A stretch of 64,000 nt of DNA from an uncultured Pelagibacteraceae bacterium (GCA_902558435.1 CACEDU010000003.1:1-64000); one strand, 5' to 3'; shown: positions 25,826-34,902, counted from the stretch's first letter. The notes: a model not told the origin generated them from the sequence alone. A program made the numbers and translations.

Positions 25826-26161
25826 ATGAAACCATTTACTGGATATCTAATATTAGCTTTAGGAATATCCACAGGAATAGCAGCAAATAGTTTTGCAAAA
25901 ATTTCTGAAGGATTTACTAAACTAACTCCTACAATTGCTTGCTTACTTTTAATGACTGTAACAATGTTTTCTTTAGCAAAAGCGATGTCTGTAATACCTG
26001 TTGCTTTTAGTTACTCTACTTATAGTGGTTTAACAGTAGCAGGAGTAGTAATCTTTGGTATGTTAAAATATAATCAAGTTCCTAATGTTTATGGTTTTGT
26101 TGGAATTTGTTTAATCGTGACAGGTGTTATAATGGTAAATTATTTAGGGCGAGCTGGCTAA
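25826..26161 (+). CDS. SMR-superfamily small membrane protein without the TM1 glutamate (second copy)
   Basis: This 111-aa, four-helix protein aligns with EmrE from 'S-E-G-F-T' after TM1 through 'G-V-I-M-V-N-Y' in TM4. As in the protein at 6972-7307, TM1 contains no acidic residue (the Glu14 position is Gly), and the TM3 tryptophan is replaced, here by Tyr in 'Y-S-T-Y-S-G'. Both share 'A-N-x-F-A-K' in TM1, so they form one subgroup rather than independent losses. Transport of small metabolites, or partnering another SMR chain, is possible; drug/proton antiport is unlikely. Confidence 0.82.
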   Translation: MKPFTGYLILALGISTGIAANSFAKISEGFTKLTPTIACLLLMTVTMFSLAKAMSVIPVAFSYSTYSGLTVAGVVIFGMLKYNQVPNVYGFVGICLIVTGVIMVNYLGRAG

Positions 26162-26171
26162 AAATTTTTTA

Positions 26172-27176
26172 CTATTTTAAAAGACTTCGAATATCTTTTT
26201 TTATATTTTCTGGTATTTTAATTCCAGATTTAAAATTTTTTTTATATCTTCTTAATTTATTTTCTCCAGGGTATAATATTTCTTCTAGACCTTTTAGTTT
26301 AGGAAGTTTTTTGATTCTTTTAATATTTTCTCTAATTCTGGTTTTAAAATTTGATTGAAATAAATTTGCTTTCATTACTATAAATAAATGTCCAATATTT
26401 TGCGGTCCAGAAAAATCATCAAATGGATCTTTTACTTTTCCACCGTGATTACCTCCAGTATAAACTCCACTTAAAATATCGACCATCCATGCAAGACCAG
26501 AACCTCTAAAACCTGCAATAGGGAGCTGAACACCTTCAAGAGCCCTCATGGCATTGGTAGTAGGGTTACCAAATTTATCTAGAGCTACACCTTTAGGTAT
26601 TTTTGAATTAGTTATTGATGCTACTCTAATTTTTCCTCTATTAATCATAGAAACAGATGTATCTAAAATGAAAGGTGTTTTAGATCCTGTTGGTGATCCA
26701 AAGCAAATAGGATTGGTGCCAAATAATGATTTAATAGCACCATGTGGAGCAATTGCTGGTGGTGCATTAGTAAAAACTAAAACAATCATGTTTTTCTTAA
26801 CTGCTCGCTCTGCGTAATATCCTGACATTCCATAATGACCACTATTTTTAACAGCCACTAATCCTATTCCAGTTTTTTTTGCATTTTGTATAGCTTTTTT
26901 TATTGCTGTATCGGCAGCAACAAAACCAATGCTATCATCAGCATTTATATGGGCTACAGATTGAGAAATATTTTTAATTTTTATTTTAGGTTTAGGGTTA
27001 ATTAATTGATGATTTATGCGATCACAGTACATTTTTAGCCTTGATAAACCATGTGTTGGAGCACCAACTAATTCAGCATTAATTATTGCATCAGCGCAGA
27101 TTATTGAATGACTTTTTGAGAGTTTATATTTTCTAAATATTTCGACTATAATTTTTTTTAGTTTATTTTTTTCCAT
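26172..27176 (-). CDS. Ldh_2 family (malate/L-lactate/sulfolactate-type) NAD(P) dehydrogenase
   Basis: This 334-aa protein is a member of the malate/L-lactate dehydrogenase family unrelated to classic Rossmann LDH. It has 'G-A-P-T-H-G-L-S-R-L', 'N-S-G-H-Y-G-M-S-G-Y-Y', 'P-H-G' and 'G-T-N-P-I-C-F' plus a 'G-F-R-G-S-G-L-A' segment. Family members act on malate, L-lactate, ureidoglycolate or (R)-sulfolactate (ComC). Given HpsN-like and SuyB genes in the window, a sulfolactate substrate is possible but unproven. It overlaps the epoxide hydrolase gene by 19 nt and is the last gene of a three-gene operon with an aldehyde dehydrogenase. Confidence 0.85.
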   Translation of the reverse strand: MEKNKLKKIIVEIFRKYKLSKSHSIICADAIINAELVGAPTHGLSRLKMYCDRINHQLINPKPKIKIKNISQSVAHINADDSIGFVAADTAIKKAIQNAKKTGIGLVAVKNSGHYGMSGYYAERAVKKNMIVLVFTNAPPAIAPHGAIKSLFGTNPICFGSPTGSKTPFILDTSVSMINRGKIRVASITNSKIPKGVALDKFGNPTTNAMRALEGVQLPIAGFRGSGLAWMVDILSGVYTGGNHGGKVKDPFDDFSGPQNIGHLFIVMKANLFQSNFKTRIRENIKRIKKLPKLKGLEEILYPGENKLRRYKKNFKSGIKIPENIKKDIRSLLK

Positions 27177-28330
27177 TTAATATTTTTTAAATCTTTATTA
27201 AAAAATGAAAGGATATCACCAACCAAAATATCTGGTTCTTCCAAAGCTGCAAAATGACCACCGTTCAGAAATTTATTCCATCTTTTTACATTAAAAATTC
27301 TATTAACATATGATTTTGGAGGCCATTCTAACATTTCTTTAGGAAAAATTGCTATTGCAGTAGGTACTTTTATTTTTTTAAAATTTTTTGGAAAAGATCT
27401 TCCACCTTCTTTTCTTCTGCCAAAATATATCCAACTAGCAGTATTAAAAGTTTTGGTTATTATATAAATCATTATATTTGATAATAATTCATCCTTTGAG
27501 AAAGTTTTTTCTATCTTACCCATTTTTAGATCTGACCAACCATGAAATTTTTCCAAAATCCAGGCTGCTGTACCTACAGGACTATCTATCATTGCATAAG
27601 ATAAAGTTTGAGGTTTTGTGGCTTGTTGTGTTCTATATCCCTCTTGTGTTATTTGATCAAAATTAAATTTTTTTTCCCATTTTCTCTCTTTACTATTTTT
27701 TGGTCCTTTTGGATGTCTAAGCGGTAAACAATTAATATGTATTCCTTTACAATATTTTGAACTATCAAGACCTATCCATCCAGCAATAGTAGCTCCCCAG
27801 TCACCACCTTGTACAAAATAGTTTTTGTAGCCCAAGTTTTTAATCATAAATTTATTTAAAATTTTTCCTATTTTTCTTGGACCCAATGCTTTGTTGATTT
27901 GAGATGAAAATCCAAATCCTGGCAATGAGGGAACAATTACATCAAATCCATCTTCAATTTTCCCCCCAAATTTTTCTGGGTGAGCAAGTTTTGGAATGAT
28001 ATTTAAAAATTCAGATATACTTCCTGGCCATCCATGCAAAAGTAATAATGGTCTAGAATTAGGATTTTTACTTTTTTCAAAAATAAAATGTAAGTTTATA
28101 TCTTCAACTTTCGTTTTATAATTTTTAAATGAATTGATTTTGTTTTCAAATTTTTTCCAATTATACTTTTTTATCCAGTATTTAGATATATTTTTTAGAT
28201 ATTTTAAGTTGGTTCCATACTCCCAACCATTCATATTTTGAGCAGCACTCCAAGGAAAGTTTCTTACTTTTTTATAGATCTCATTAAGTGTGCTTTTAGG
28301 CACACTTATTTTGTATTGTTTAATCATCAA
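27158..28330 (-). CDS. Epoxide hydrolase (EHN domain plus alpha/beta hydrolase fold)
   Basis: The 390-aa product begins with the EHN-type N-terminal region ('I-x-V-P-K-S-T-L-N-E-I' with 'W' and 'Y-L-K' segments). It continues with the hydrolase fold: oxyanion motif 'H-G-W-P-G-S', nucleophile Asp in 'G-G-D-W-G-A', and a C-terminal 'G-G-H-F-A-A-L-E-E-P' histidine. This is the layout of microsomal-type / limonene-independent epoxide hydrolases, which convert epoxides to diols. It starts where the aldehyde dehydrogenase gene ends (0 nt gap) and overlaps the Ldh_2 gene, so all three probably process one compound. Confidence 0.87.
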   Translation of the reverse strand: MMIKQYKISVPKSTLNEIYKKVRNFPWSAAQNMNGWEYGTNLKYLKNISKYWIKKYNWKKFENKINSFKNYKTKVEDINLHFIFEKSKNPNSRPLLLLHGWPGSISEFLNIIPKLAHPEKFGGKIEDGFDVIVPSLPGFGFSSQINKALGPRKIGKILNKFMIKNLGYKNYFVQGGDWGATIAGWIGLDSSKYCKGIHINCLPLRHPKGPKNSKERKWEKKFNFDQITQEGYRTQQATKPQTLSYAMIDSPVGTAAWILEKFHGWSDLKMGKIEKTFSKDELLSNIMIYIITKTFNTASWIYFGRRKEGGRSFPKNFKKIKVPTAIAIFPKEMLEWPPKSYVNRIFNVKRWNKFLNGGHFAALEEPDILVGDILSFFNKDLKNIKWKKIN

Positions 28331-29818
28331 TTAACTATGACTTATCCAAATTGTTTTTGTTTGAAGAAACGAATTTAGAGCTTCAGTACCTTGATCTCTA
28401 CTTAATGAACCTGATTGCTTATAGCCTCCAAATGGAGTTTTAATATCTCCTTCTGAAAATGTATTTACTGATATAGTTCCACAAGGCAAACTTTTAGCTA
28501 AATGAAACGCTCTATTTATGTCTTGTGTAAATACACTAGCATGTAATCCGTATTTAGAATTACTAGCAATTTTCAAAGCTTCCTCATCATTTTTTACTGT
28601 TAAAACACCTAACACTGGTCCAAATATTTCTTCTTGAGCGATGGTCATATTTTCTTTTAATCCATCAAATAGGGTTGGTTTTGCATAAAAACCTTTTTGC
28701 TTTTTGCTTGAAACTCCTCCAGATAAAAGTTTTGCTCCTTCATCTATCCCTTTTTGAATATATCCATCAACAGTTTGTAAATGTCCTTTTGAAATCATAG
28801 ACCCCATATTTGATTTTAAATCTAACGGATCTCCTACTTTAAGTTTTTTAACTTTTTTTATAACTTTATCTAAAAATTCGTCTTTAACTTTTTTATGTAT
28901 TATCTGTCTCATATTTGCTGAACAGTTTTGTCCACCGTTCCAAAATGCAGAATTCATTGCATTATCAATTAAATCATCTGTAATTTTAGCATCTTCTAAA
29001 ACTATAAATGGACTTTTTCCTCCCATCTCTAATGCAACAGGTTTTAAATTACTTTCACTTGAGTATTTTAAAAAATAACCACCTACTTCGGTAGATCCTG
29101 TAAAAGAAACTGCATCAACATCTTTGTGTCTACCTAAGGCCTCTCCAACATCACCATAACCTGGAAGTACATTTAAAACACCATCTGGTATTCCAGCTTC
29201 TTTTCCAATTTGAGCAACTCTAATTGCTGTAAGTGGTGTATCTTCTGCTGGCTTAATTATAACCGAGCAACCTGCTGCAAGAGCTGGCGCCATCTTCCAT
29301 ACAGCCATCATTAAAGGAAAGTTCCAAGGAACAATTCCAGCAACAACTCCTATTGGCTCTTTAACAATTAAACTTGTAATGGATGGTTCAGTTGGACCAA
29401 CTTTCCCAAATACTTTATCAATTAATTCTCCATACCATTGAAAATGCATTGGTGCGTCATTTGCAACTTCATTAATGCAGTCTGCGATAAGTTTACCAGT
29501 ATCTATACATTCTAAAACTGAATTTTCATCACCATGTTTTCTAAGCAATTCAGCAAATTTTAATAAAACTTCTTTTCTATGTTCAGGCGAACTCTTAGAC
29601 CAAACTCCACTATTGAAAGCTTTTCTTGAAACTTTAACTGCTAAATCAACATCTTTATGATTACATTTTGCAACAGCGCAAAGTTTTTTACCCGTTGCAG
29701 GATTGATAGTTTCGAACTTATTTCCATCGATTGCGTTTACATATCTTCCATTAATGAATGCTCTTCCTTCAAACTTGAGTTTATTGGCTATTGATTTATA
29801 TTTATTACCTGAGCTCAT
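28331..29818 (-). CDS. NAD(P)-dependent aldehyde dehydrogenase
   Basis: This 495-aa aldehyde dehydrogenase has the catalytic Glu motif 'L-E-M-G-G-K-S-P', the catalytic Cys in 'N-G-G-Q-N-C-S-A-N', the NAD-binding 'G-S-T-E-V-G' and 'P-W-N-F-P-L-M-M'. It resembles PuuC-type gamma-glutamyl-gamma-aminobutyraldehyde or betaine-aldehyde enzymes but the substrate is open. It is the first gene of an operon with the epoxide hydrolase and the Ldh_2-type dehydrogenase, consistent with aldehyde, epoxide and alcohol or hydroxy-acid steps. Confidence 0.92.
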   Translation of the reverse strand: MSSGNKYKSIANKLKFEGRAFINGRYVNAIDGNKFETINPATGKKLCAVAKCNHKDVDLAVKVSRKAFNSGVWSKSSPEHRKEVLLKFAELLRKHGDENSVLECIDTGKLIADCINEVANDAPMHFQWYGELIDKVFGKVGPTEPSITSLIVKEPIGVVAGIVPWNFPLMMAVWKMAPALAAGCSVIIKPAEDTPLTAIRVAQIGKEAGIPDGVLNVLPGYGDVGEALGRHKDVDAVSFTGSTEVGGYFLKYSSESNLKPVALEMGGKSPFIVLEDAKITDDLIDNAMNSAFWNGGQNCSANMRQIIHKKVKDEFLDKVIKKVKKLKVGDPLDLKSNMGSMISKGHLQTVDGYIQKGIDEGAKLLSGGVSSKKQKGFYAKPTLFDGLKENMTIAQEEIFGPVLGVLTVKNDEEALKIASNSKYGLHASVFTQDINRAFHLAKSLPCGTISVNTFSEGDIKTPFGGYKQSGSLSRDQGTEALNSFLQTKTIWISHS

Positions 29819-29931
29819 AAATTTTTTTCTATAAATTTAATTTTATTTTATATTTTATTTTTAAATCTAAGGCACCTTTAGACTAAAATAAATAGATTAA
29901 CCAACAATAATTAATACAACTTTTAATTGCA

Positions 29932-29946
29932 AACCCATTTTGATAA
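29932..29946 (+). promoter_or_regulatory. AACCCATTTT operator-like motif upstream of the TRAP operon
   Basis: AACCCATTTTGATAA at 29932-29946 shares its first eleven bases with the motif at 25463-25477 and is followed by an A/T-rich stretch like the tail there. It lies 85-99 nt before the ATG of the TRAP binding-protein gene, in the only sizeable gap of the region. This is the weakest of the four copies after position 11. Confidence 0.5.
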
Positions 29947-30030
29947 TAAAATTTTTCTTTTTTGTTTTACTTCGCACTCGATTTGAATTTAAATATCAAT
30001 AATTTAATTAAATTATAGGAGATAAATTAT

Positions 30031-31071
30031 ATGTTTACTAAAAAAATTTGTAAGACATTACTCACAGGTTTTGCGATTGCATTTTTTGCCCAAGCTGCTT
30101 ATGCAGAGATAACTCTAAAGCTTGGTACTACTGGTAGATTGGGTATGCCAATTGGTGACGCAATAGACCAGGCGTTAATACCAGCAATGGAGAAAGCATC
30201 TGGAGGTAAAATGAAAATTGAACCTCATTATCAAAGAAGCTTGTGTGCAGAGCAAAAATGTGGTGAACAAGCCAACCAAGGACTTATTGCTTTATGGACT
30301 AGTTCTACTGCAAACTATGGTAATTTTGGACCAGAGTTAGCAATTTTCGATTTACCATTTATATTCAAATCACTTGAAGATGCGAAAAGAATCTCAGATG
30401 AATGGTTAGCTGAAAGACAGTGTAAACTTGCTCTTGAAAATGCTGGTCATATTTGCCTTTCTGTATATTCAAGTGGTGGATTTAGACAGCTTGGAAATGC
30501 AACTAAACCTGTTCATGAACCAGATGATATGAAAGGACTTAAATGGAGAACTACTAAAAGTCCAGTTGAGTTCATGCTAGTTAAAAATTGGGGCGCAACA
30601 CCAACACCTTATGACTGGAGTCAATTATATCAAGGTCTTCAATCAGGTGTAGTTGAAGGTCAGTATGTTGCAAGTCCATGGCAGCACGTTGCAAAACTTC
30701 ATGAAGTTGCAAAATATTTCACTGAGATCGGAGGAATGTGGTCTGGAAATATTTTAGCAATGGATGCTAAACAGTACAATGCATTGTCTGACCAACAAAG
30801 AAAATGGTTACACGAAGCAGCAGATGCGTATGGAGAAAAAGTAAACGAGTTGGATAACGCTTGGATTAAAAATGGTGAAGATGCAATTAAAGCATCTGCT
30901 AAAGAGTGGTATGTGCCAACAGAAGCGGAAATGACTAAGTGGAGAGCAGGTGCAATCGGTGCTTGGTTAGACGCTAAGGGTACTTTTGAACCAGAAGTAG
31001 CTAAAAGAGTACTTTTAGAACAAGGTATGGATGGATTTGTAGCTCAGTTAGAAGCAGCTGGAGCTCTATAA
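30031..31071 (+). CDS. TRAP transporter solute-binding protein (DctP family)
   Basis: A 346-aa periplasmic binding protein with a signal peptide ('F-A-I-A-F-F-A-Q-A-A-Y-A'). Family features include 'Y-Q-R-S-L-C', the 'I-F-D-L-P-F' strand, 'G-L-K-W-R-T' and 'E-G-Q-Y-V-A-S-P'; the Arg in 'K-W-R-T' normally holds the carboxylate of the ligand. TRAP ligands are usually organic acids, and here a sulfonate such as DHPS (HpsKLM type) is an attractive possibility. The ATAGGAGATAAATT ribosome site is strong. All nine arginines are encoded by AGA, unlike in the two membrane-subunit genes that follow. Confidence 0.92.
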   Translation: MFTKKICKTLLTGFAIAFFAQAAYAEITLKLGTTGRLGMPIGDAIDQALIPAMEKASGGKMKIEPHYQRSLCAEQKCGEQANQGLIALWTSSTANYGNFGPELAIFDLPFIFKSLEDAKRISDEWLAERQCKLALENAGHICLSVYSSGGFRQLGNATKPVHEPDDMKGLKWRTTKSPVEFMLVKNWGATPTPYDWSQLYQGLQSGVVEGQYVASPWQHVAKLHEVAKYFTEIGGMWSGNILAMDAKQYNALSDQQRKWLHEAADAYGEKVNELDNAWIKNGEDAIKASAKEWYVPTEAEMTKWRAGAIGAWLDAKGTFEPEVAKRVLLEQGMDGFVAQLEAAGAL

Positions 31072-31092
31072 ATCTTCAAAGAAAACAATGTG

Positions 31093-31129
31093 AAGACCAT
31101 TTAGTTCTGTTTTAGAATTAGATGGTCTT
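31093..31129 (+). terminator. Hairpin between TRAP binding-protein gene and membrane-subunit genes
   Basis: A 16-bp stem (arms 31093-31108 and 31114-31129, with two G-U pairs) around a 5-nt loop GTTTT begins 21 nt after the binding-protein stop. A short A-rich tract follows, not a T run, so it may stabilise the upstream message or reduce read-through rather than terminate fully. It is the second of three hairpins found directly after binding-protein genes. Confidence 0.75.
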
Positions 31130-31161
31130 TACTCAAAAAAAATCATAACTTATAAATATCT

Positions 31162-32445
31162 ATGGAAAGTATTATTTTACTCGTAGTACTCCTTTTTCTA
31201 ATTTTATTAGGAGCTCCTATTGGTTTTATTTTAATACTGATACCATTTGTTTATATTCTTCTCACAGATGCAGTTCCTCTTGTTTTAATTCCTAGTCAAA
31301 TGTTTACCGCTATAGATTCAGTTCCATTGACCGCAATTGCATTCTTTATGTTGACGGGTGAATTAATGACAAGTGCAACTATTACTGACCGTTTAGTTGC
31401 TTTAAGTAGAGCGTTAATTGGGCGTATACGAGGGGGGTTGGCTCAAGTAAATGTACTTGTGAGTATGTTTTTTGCTGGCATGAATGGTTCTGTCGTAGCA
31501 GATACAGCTACAGTAGGAGCATTAGTTTTACCTGCAATGAAGAGAGCAGGTTATCCTGCTGCATTTTCAGCTGCGGTTACAGGTGTAAGTTCCACTATAG
31601 GAGGGATTATTCCACCTAGCATCATGATGATTGTGCTCGCAAACGCAACCGAGATTTCAATTGCGTCTTTATTTGCAGCCGGGATTGTTCCAGGTATTTT
31701 GATTGGTGTTGTGATAATGGTAATCAATCATTACTTTGCAGTTAAATATAACTTTGAGCGTAGCGATGAACCATTCTCAGTTCGTAGAGCTGGTAAAGAA
31801 TTATATCGCTCTTCATTTGCTCTTTTAATACCTTTAGTATTGGTAGGTTCAGTCATGGGAGGTGTGGCATCAGTTGTTGAGGCTGGAGCTATCACTGCTT
31901 TGGTTGCTTTATTTACAGGCGTATTTGTTTATCGAACTATCAAATGGAAAGATTGTACCAGTGCTTTTCGTCGGGCATTCCGTAATTCAGCAATGGTTTT
32001 TATTATAATAGCTGCTTCAGGACCTTTTAGTTGGTTACTCACTTCACTTGGTGCAATTGGTGATCTCGAAACTTGGCTTTTAGGGTTAGCAGACTCTCCT
32101 ATATTATTTATTTTGGCTTTGATATTATTCATCTTTCTTCTTGGAACGGTAATGGACTCAGCGGTTAACATTATAATTGTTGGTCCAGTATTAGTGAATG
32201 TTATGTCTCAAGCCGGCTTTCCAGAGGTGCAAGCAGCTATGGTTGTAATAGTTGGGTTCTTAATAGGATCAGTAACGCCACCAGTTGGTGTTGCCTACTT
32301 TACATCTGCAACAATAGCACAAGTCCGTCTTGAAAAGGTTGCTATCGCTTTAATTCCTTATCTGATTGGATTGTTTTTACTTTTATTTTTTATTCTTATT
32401 GTACCAGAATTAACTATGTTTCTTCCAAACCTATTGAGTAATTAA
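31162..32445 (+). CDS. TRAP transporter large membrane subunit (DctM family)
   Basis: This 427-aa protein has about twelve membrane segments, 'S-S-T-I-G-G-I-I-P-P-S' after the first substrate-channel segment, and 'G-S-V-T-P-P-V-G-V' near the C terminus, the two conserved DctM blocks. It carries the sodium-coupled transport pathway for the solute bound by the preceding protein. The gene order binding protein, large subunit, small subunit is less common than P-Q-M. Eleven of the 14 arginines use CGN codons, in sharp contrast to the AGA-only binding-protein gene. No Shine-Dalgarno sequence is visible. Confidence 0.93.
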   Translation: MESIILLVVLLFLILLGAPIGFILILIPFVYILLTDAVPLVLIPSQMFTAIDSVPLTAIAFFMLTGELMTSATITDRLVALSRALIGRIRGGLAQVNVLVSMFFAGMNGSVVADTATVGALVLPAMKRAGYPAAFSAAVTGVSSTIGGIIPPSIMMIVLANATEISIASLFAAGIVPGILIGVVIMVINHYFAVKYNFERSDEPFSVRRAGKELYRSSFALLIPLVLVGSVMGGVASVVEAGAITALVALFTGVFVYRTIKWKDCTSAFRRAFRNSAMVFIIIAASGPFSWLLTSLGAIGDLETWLLGLADSPILFILALILFIFLLGTVMDSAVNIIIVGPVLVNVMSQAGFPEVQAAMVVIVGFLIGSVTPPVGVAYFTSATIAQVRLEKVAIALIPYLIGLFLLLFFILIVPELTMFLPNLLSN

Positions 32446-32449
32446 TGAA

Positions 32450-32959
32450 ATGTTAAAATTTTTGAACAGCATAGATCGTTTTATCCATTGGATGTTGGAA
32501 GCTATGTGCTCACTCTTGTTAGCTGCTATGGTTGCTTTCACTCTTTATAATGTAACAATGCGATATGTTTTTAACAACCCTCCTGTTTGGGGGGATTTGC
32601 TAACAGTGTTAAGTAATATTTGGTTAATGTTTATAGCACTTTCTTTAACAGCACGAGACAATGAACATGTAGCTTTAAACTTAATTTATGAAAAATTACC
32701 AGAAAGAATTTCTTTATACATCCGCCAGTTCTGGAAAATTATGATTATGATAATTGGTGTTGTCTTAATTATTTATGGAATTGAACTTGTAGAGGGTATG
32801 CGAGGGAAGTACTGGGAAATGTGGTATTTTGAGATTAGTATGCAAGGTATTGAGTTCAAACCAAATTACATGCCTAAAAAATATGCAGTTGCTATCCTAC
32901 CATTAGCTGGATTTTTGACGACCATTGGTGCTGCTATTGGTTTTTTTAAAAAGGTCTAG
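32450..32959 (+). CDS. TRAP transporter small membrane subunit (DctQ family)
   Basis: A 169-aa protein with four membrane helices and the DctQ-type 'M-R-Y-V-F-N-N-P-P-V-W-G-D' motif after the second helix, then 'L-T-A-R-D-N-E-H-V' loops. DctQ partners DctM and is needed for assembly with the binding protein. It follows the large-subunit gene by 4 nt. Most of its arginine codons are CGN, matching the large-subunit gene but not the binding-protein gene. It ends convergently with the TauC-like gene. Confidence 0.88.
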   Translation: MLKFLNSIDRFIHWMLEAMCSLLLAAMVAFTLYNVTMRYVFNNPPVWGDLLTVLSNIWLMFIALSLTARDNEHVALNLIYEKLPERISLYIRQFWKIMIMIIGVVLIIYGIELVEGMRGKYWEMWYFEISMQGIEFKPNYMPKKYAVAILPLAGFLTTIGAAIGFFKKV

Positions 32960-32976
32960 TTCAAACAGTTTTAATT

Positions 32977-34902
32977 TTAGCCTTTGCCTCTCCAAGGTAT
33001 TGTTTTATCTATTATTTTTCTTAAAGTTACATCAAACAATAGACCAAGCATACCCATTATAAATATTGTTATCCAAATTACTTCATATTGAAAATATTTT
33101 TTCGCAACATTTTCAACAAAACCAATACCTGTTGTTCCAGCTAAAAATTCTGCTGCAACTAAAGTTCCCCAACACATTCCAACAGCGACTCTTATTCCAG
33201 TAAGAATTTCAGGTAAAGAATTTGGAAATATAACATGTCTAAGTATTTGTCTTTTTGATGCCCCAAGTGAATGTGCAGCATGAATTTTAGAAAGTTGTGT
33301 TCCAGATGCTCCAGCTCTAGCTGATATAATCATAATTGATAATGAAACCATAAATAATAAAAATACTTTACCTGTATTATCAATTCCAAGAACAGAAATG
33401 ATTAAAGGTGCCCAAGCTAATGGTGGTACAGGTCTGTATAGTTCGATTAAAGGATCAAAGAAACCTTTGGCAAATCTATTTAGTCCCATGAATAAACCCA
33501 ATGGCACCCCAATAATTATTCCAAACACTAATCCTAAAAATACTCTTAAGAAAGAGTCCCAGATATGACCATAAGGAACAGGTATTTTAAATAATTTAAA
33601 ATCACCTGTTACAATTTTTAATACTTTTCCTTTAAAGTTTTCTTTAACAATACCTTCACTTGTGTGAACAGGATATTCACCTGGTAAAATATCAGCAATC
33701 CAATCTGGTAAAATAAATCCAATAATTGAGCTGACATCTATCATTTCTATCCAAAGAAGAGGGATATTTTTGTAACCTACGCTTGGTTTAGACATTAATA
33801 TAAATTTATTAAAAGTATCTGAAGGTTTAGGTAACCATCTTCCTGATCCTTGTTCAGAACAACTTGGTCCACTAGCAACAATTGTTCCAGCTGGAAATAA
33901 AAGAATATCAATCAATCTTAGACCGGCTTGCTCACTTTCCTGAAGTTTATCAAATTCTACAATTGCCTTTTGCATTTCATTTAGAGCATTCGGTGGATAA
34001 ATACTTGCAAACTCTATTCTTCTTGCAATTTTGACAATATTTTTTGCATAATCAGATGCAATTTCTTCAGTGTCATTTAGATTTTTTCTATAAGCTTTGA
34101 CTTCATCTTTTAGTTGTTTAATAGAATTTTTGAATTGTGGATTGTGATTTCTTAATTTGAAAAATTTATCATTTATGATTTTAAGTTCTTCAGCTGCTGC
34201 TTGAAATTTCAATCCTTTTGCTGTTTCAGCAACAAATGGAACTTCTATAGTATTTTCTATTGATCCTGTTCCAGATCTTACTGTAATTATACCCCATTCA
34301 CCCTGTTCTGAAATTGCTTTAAGTCTATCATTTTTTTGATCATTAGTTTCAAATGGATAATCTTGCTTTTTAAAATTAGAACTTAAAAGTCTTATTTCTT
34401 TAGTCATCTCATCAATTTTTATTTTTGTATCCATTTCAATTAAATCTTCATTTGTTAAAAGAGGTATTAATTGTTTAGTCTTATTTATAAAACCAATTAA
34501 AATTGTTTTTTGTTGATTATTTAAATCTTTAGAATTCTGTATTTCAGATGTAATTTTTTTTAGATTTTTGTTCTCGATTTTAATAATTGAGGTACTTTTA
34601 AATTCTCTTTCTTCTATAGGAAATTGATATTTTAATCCTAATAACGATTCATTAATTTTTGCAACTTGACATAATTCATTTGCAGATTTTGGATAAAAAC
34701 CTTTTGCAATATCCCATGAATAATAAAGCCAAACTAATAATATTGCAGCACTACCAACAATAACCCAGTGTGTTCCTCCTTTTGCTCTTTCTGGATTACC
34801 AAATACTGCATCAACTTTTTCAGTTTGAATAAGTCTTCTCCCATAAAGTATACATCCAATAATAGATACAAAAATTAGTATTGTTACTATTTGGGTTAAC
34901 AT
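32977..34902 (-). CDS. tauC: TauC-type ABC transporter permease with a long N-terminal extension
   Basis: The 641-aa product ends in a normal TauC/SsuC permease of about 200 residues (442-641), with the EAA loop 'H-A-A-H-S-L-G-A-S-K-R-Q'. It is preceded by about 440 extra residues: two membrane helices (about 1-20 and 45-66), then a mostly soluble, helical and coiled-coil-rich section (about 75-330) and a further segment around 'F-P-A-G-T-I-V'. E. coli TauC has about 275 aa. The extension probably lies in the periplasm and may touch the binding protein. The gene is the last of the tauA-tauB-tauC set, 0 nt after tauB. Confidence 0.85.
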   Translation of the reverse strand: MLTQIVTILIFVSIIGCILYGRRLIQTEKVDAVFGNPERAKGGTHWVIVGSAAILLVWLYYSWDIAKGFYPKSANELCQVAKINESLLGLKYQFPIEEREFKSTSIIKIENKNLKKITSEIQNSKDLNNQQKTILIGFINKTKQLIPLLTNEDLIEMDTKIKIDEMTKEIRLLSSNFKKQDYPFETNDQKNDRLKAISEQGEWGIITVRSGTGSIENTIEVPFVAETAKGLKFQAAAEELKIINDKFFKLRNHNPQFKNSIKQLKDEVKAYRKNLNDTEEIASDYAKNIVKIARRIEFASIYPPNALNEMQKAIVEFDKLQESEQAGLRLIDILLFPAGTIVASGPSCSEQGSGRWLPKPSDTFNKFILMSKPSVGYKNIPLLWIEMIDVSSIIGFILPDWIADILPGEYPVHTSEGIVKENFKGKVLKIVTGDFKLFKIPVPYGHIWDSFLRVFLGLVFGIIIGVPLGLFMGLNRFAKGFFDPLIELYRPVPPLAWAPLIISVLGIDNTGKVFLLFMVSLSIMIISARAGASGTQLSKIHAAHSLGASKRQILRHVIFPNSLPEILTGIRVAVGMCWGTLVAAEFLAGTTGIGFVENVAKKYFQYEVIWITIFIMGMLGLLFDVTLRKIIDKTIPWRGKG

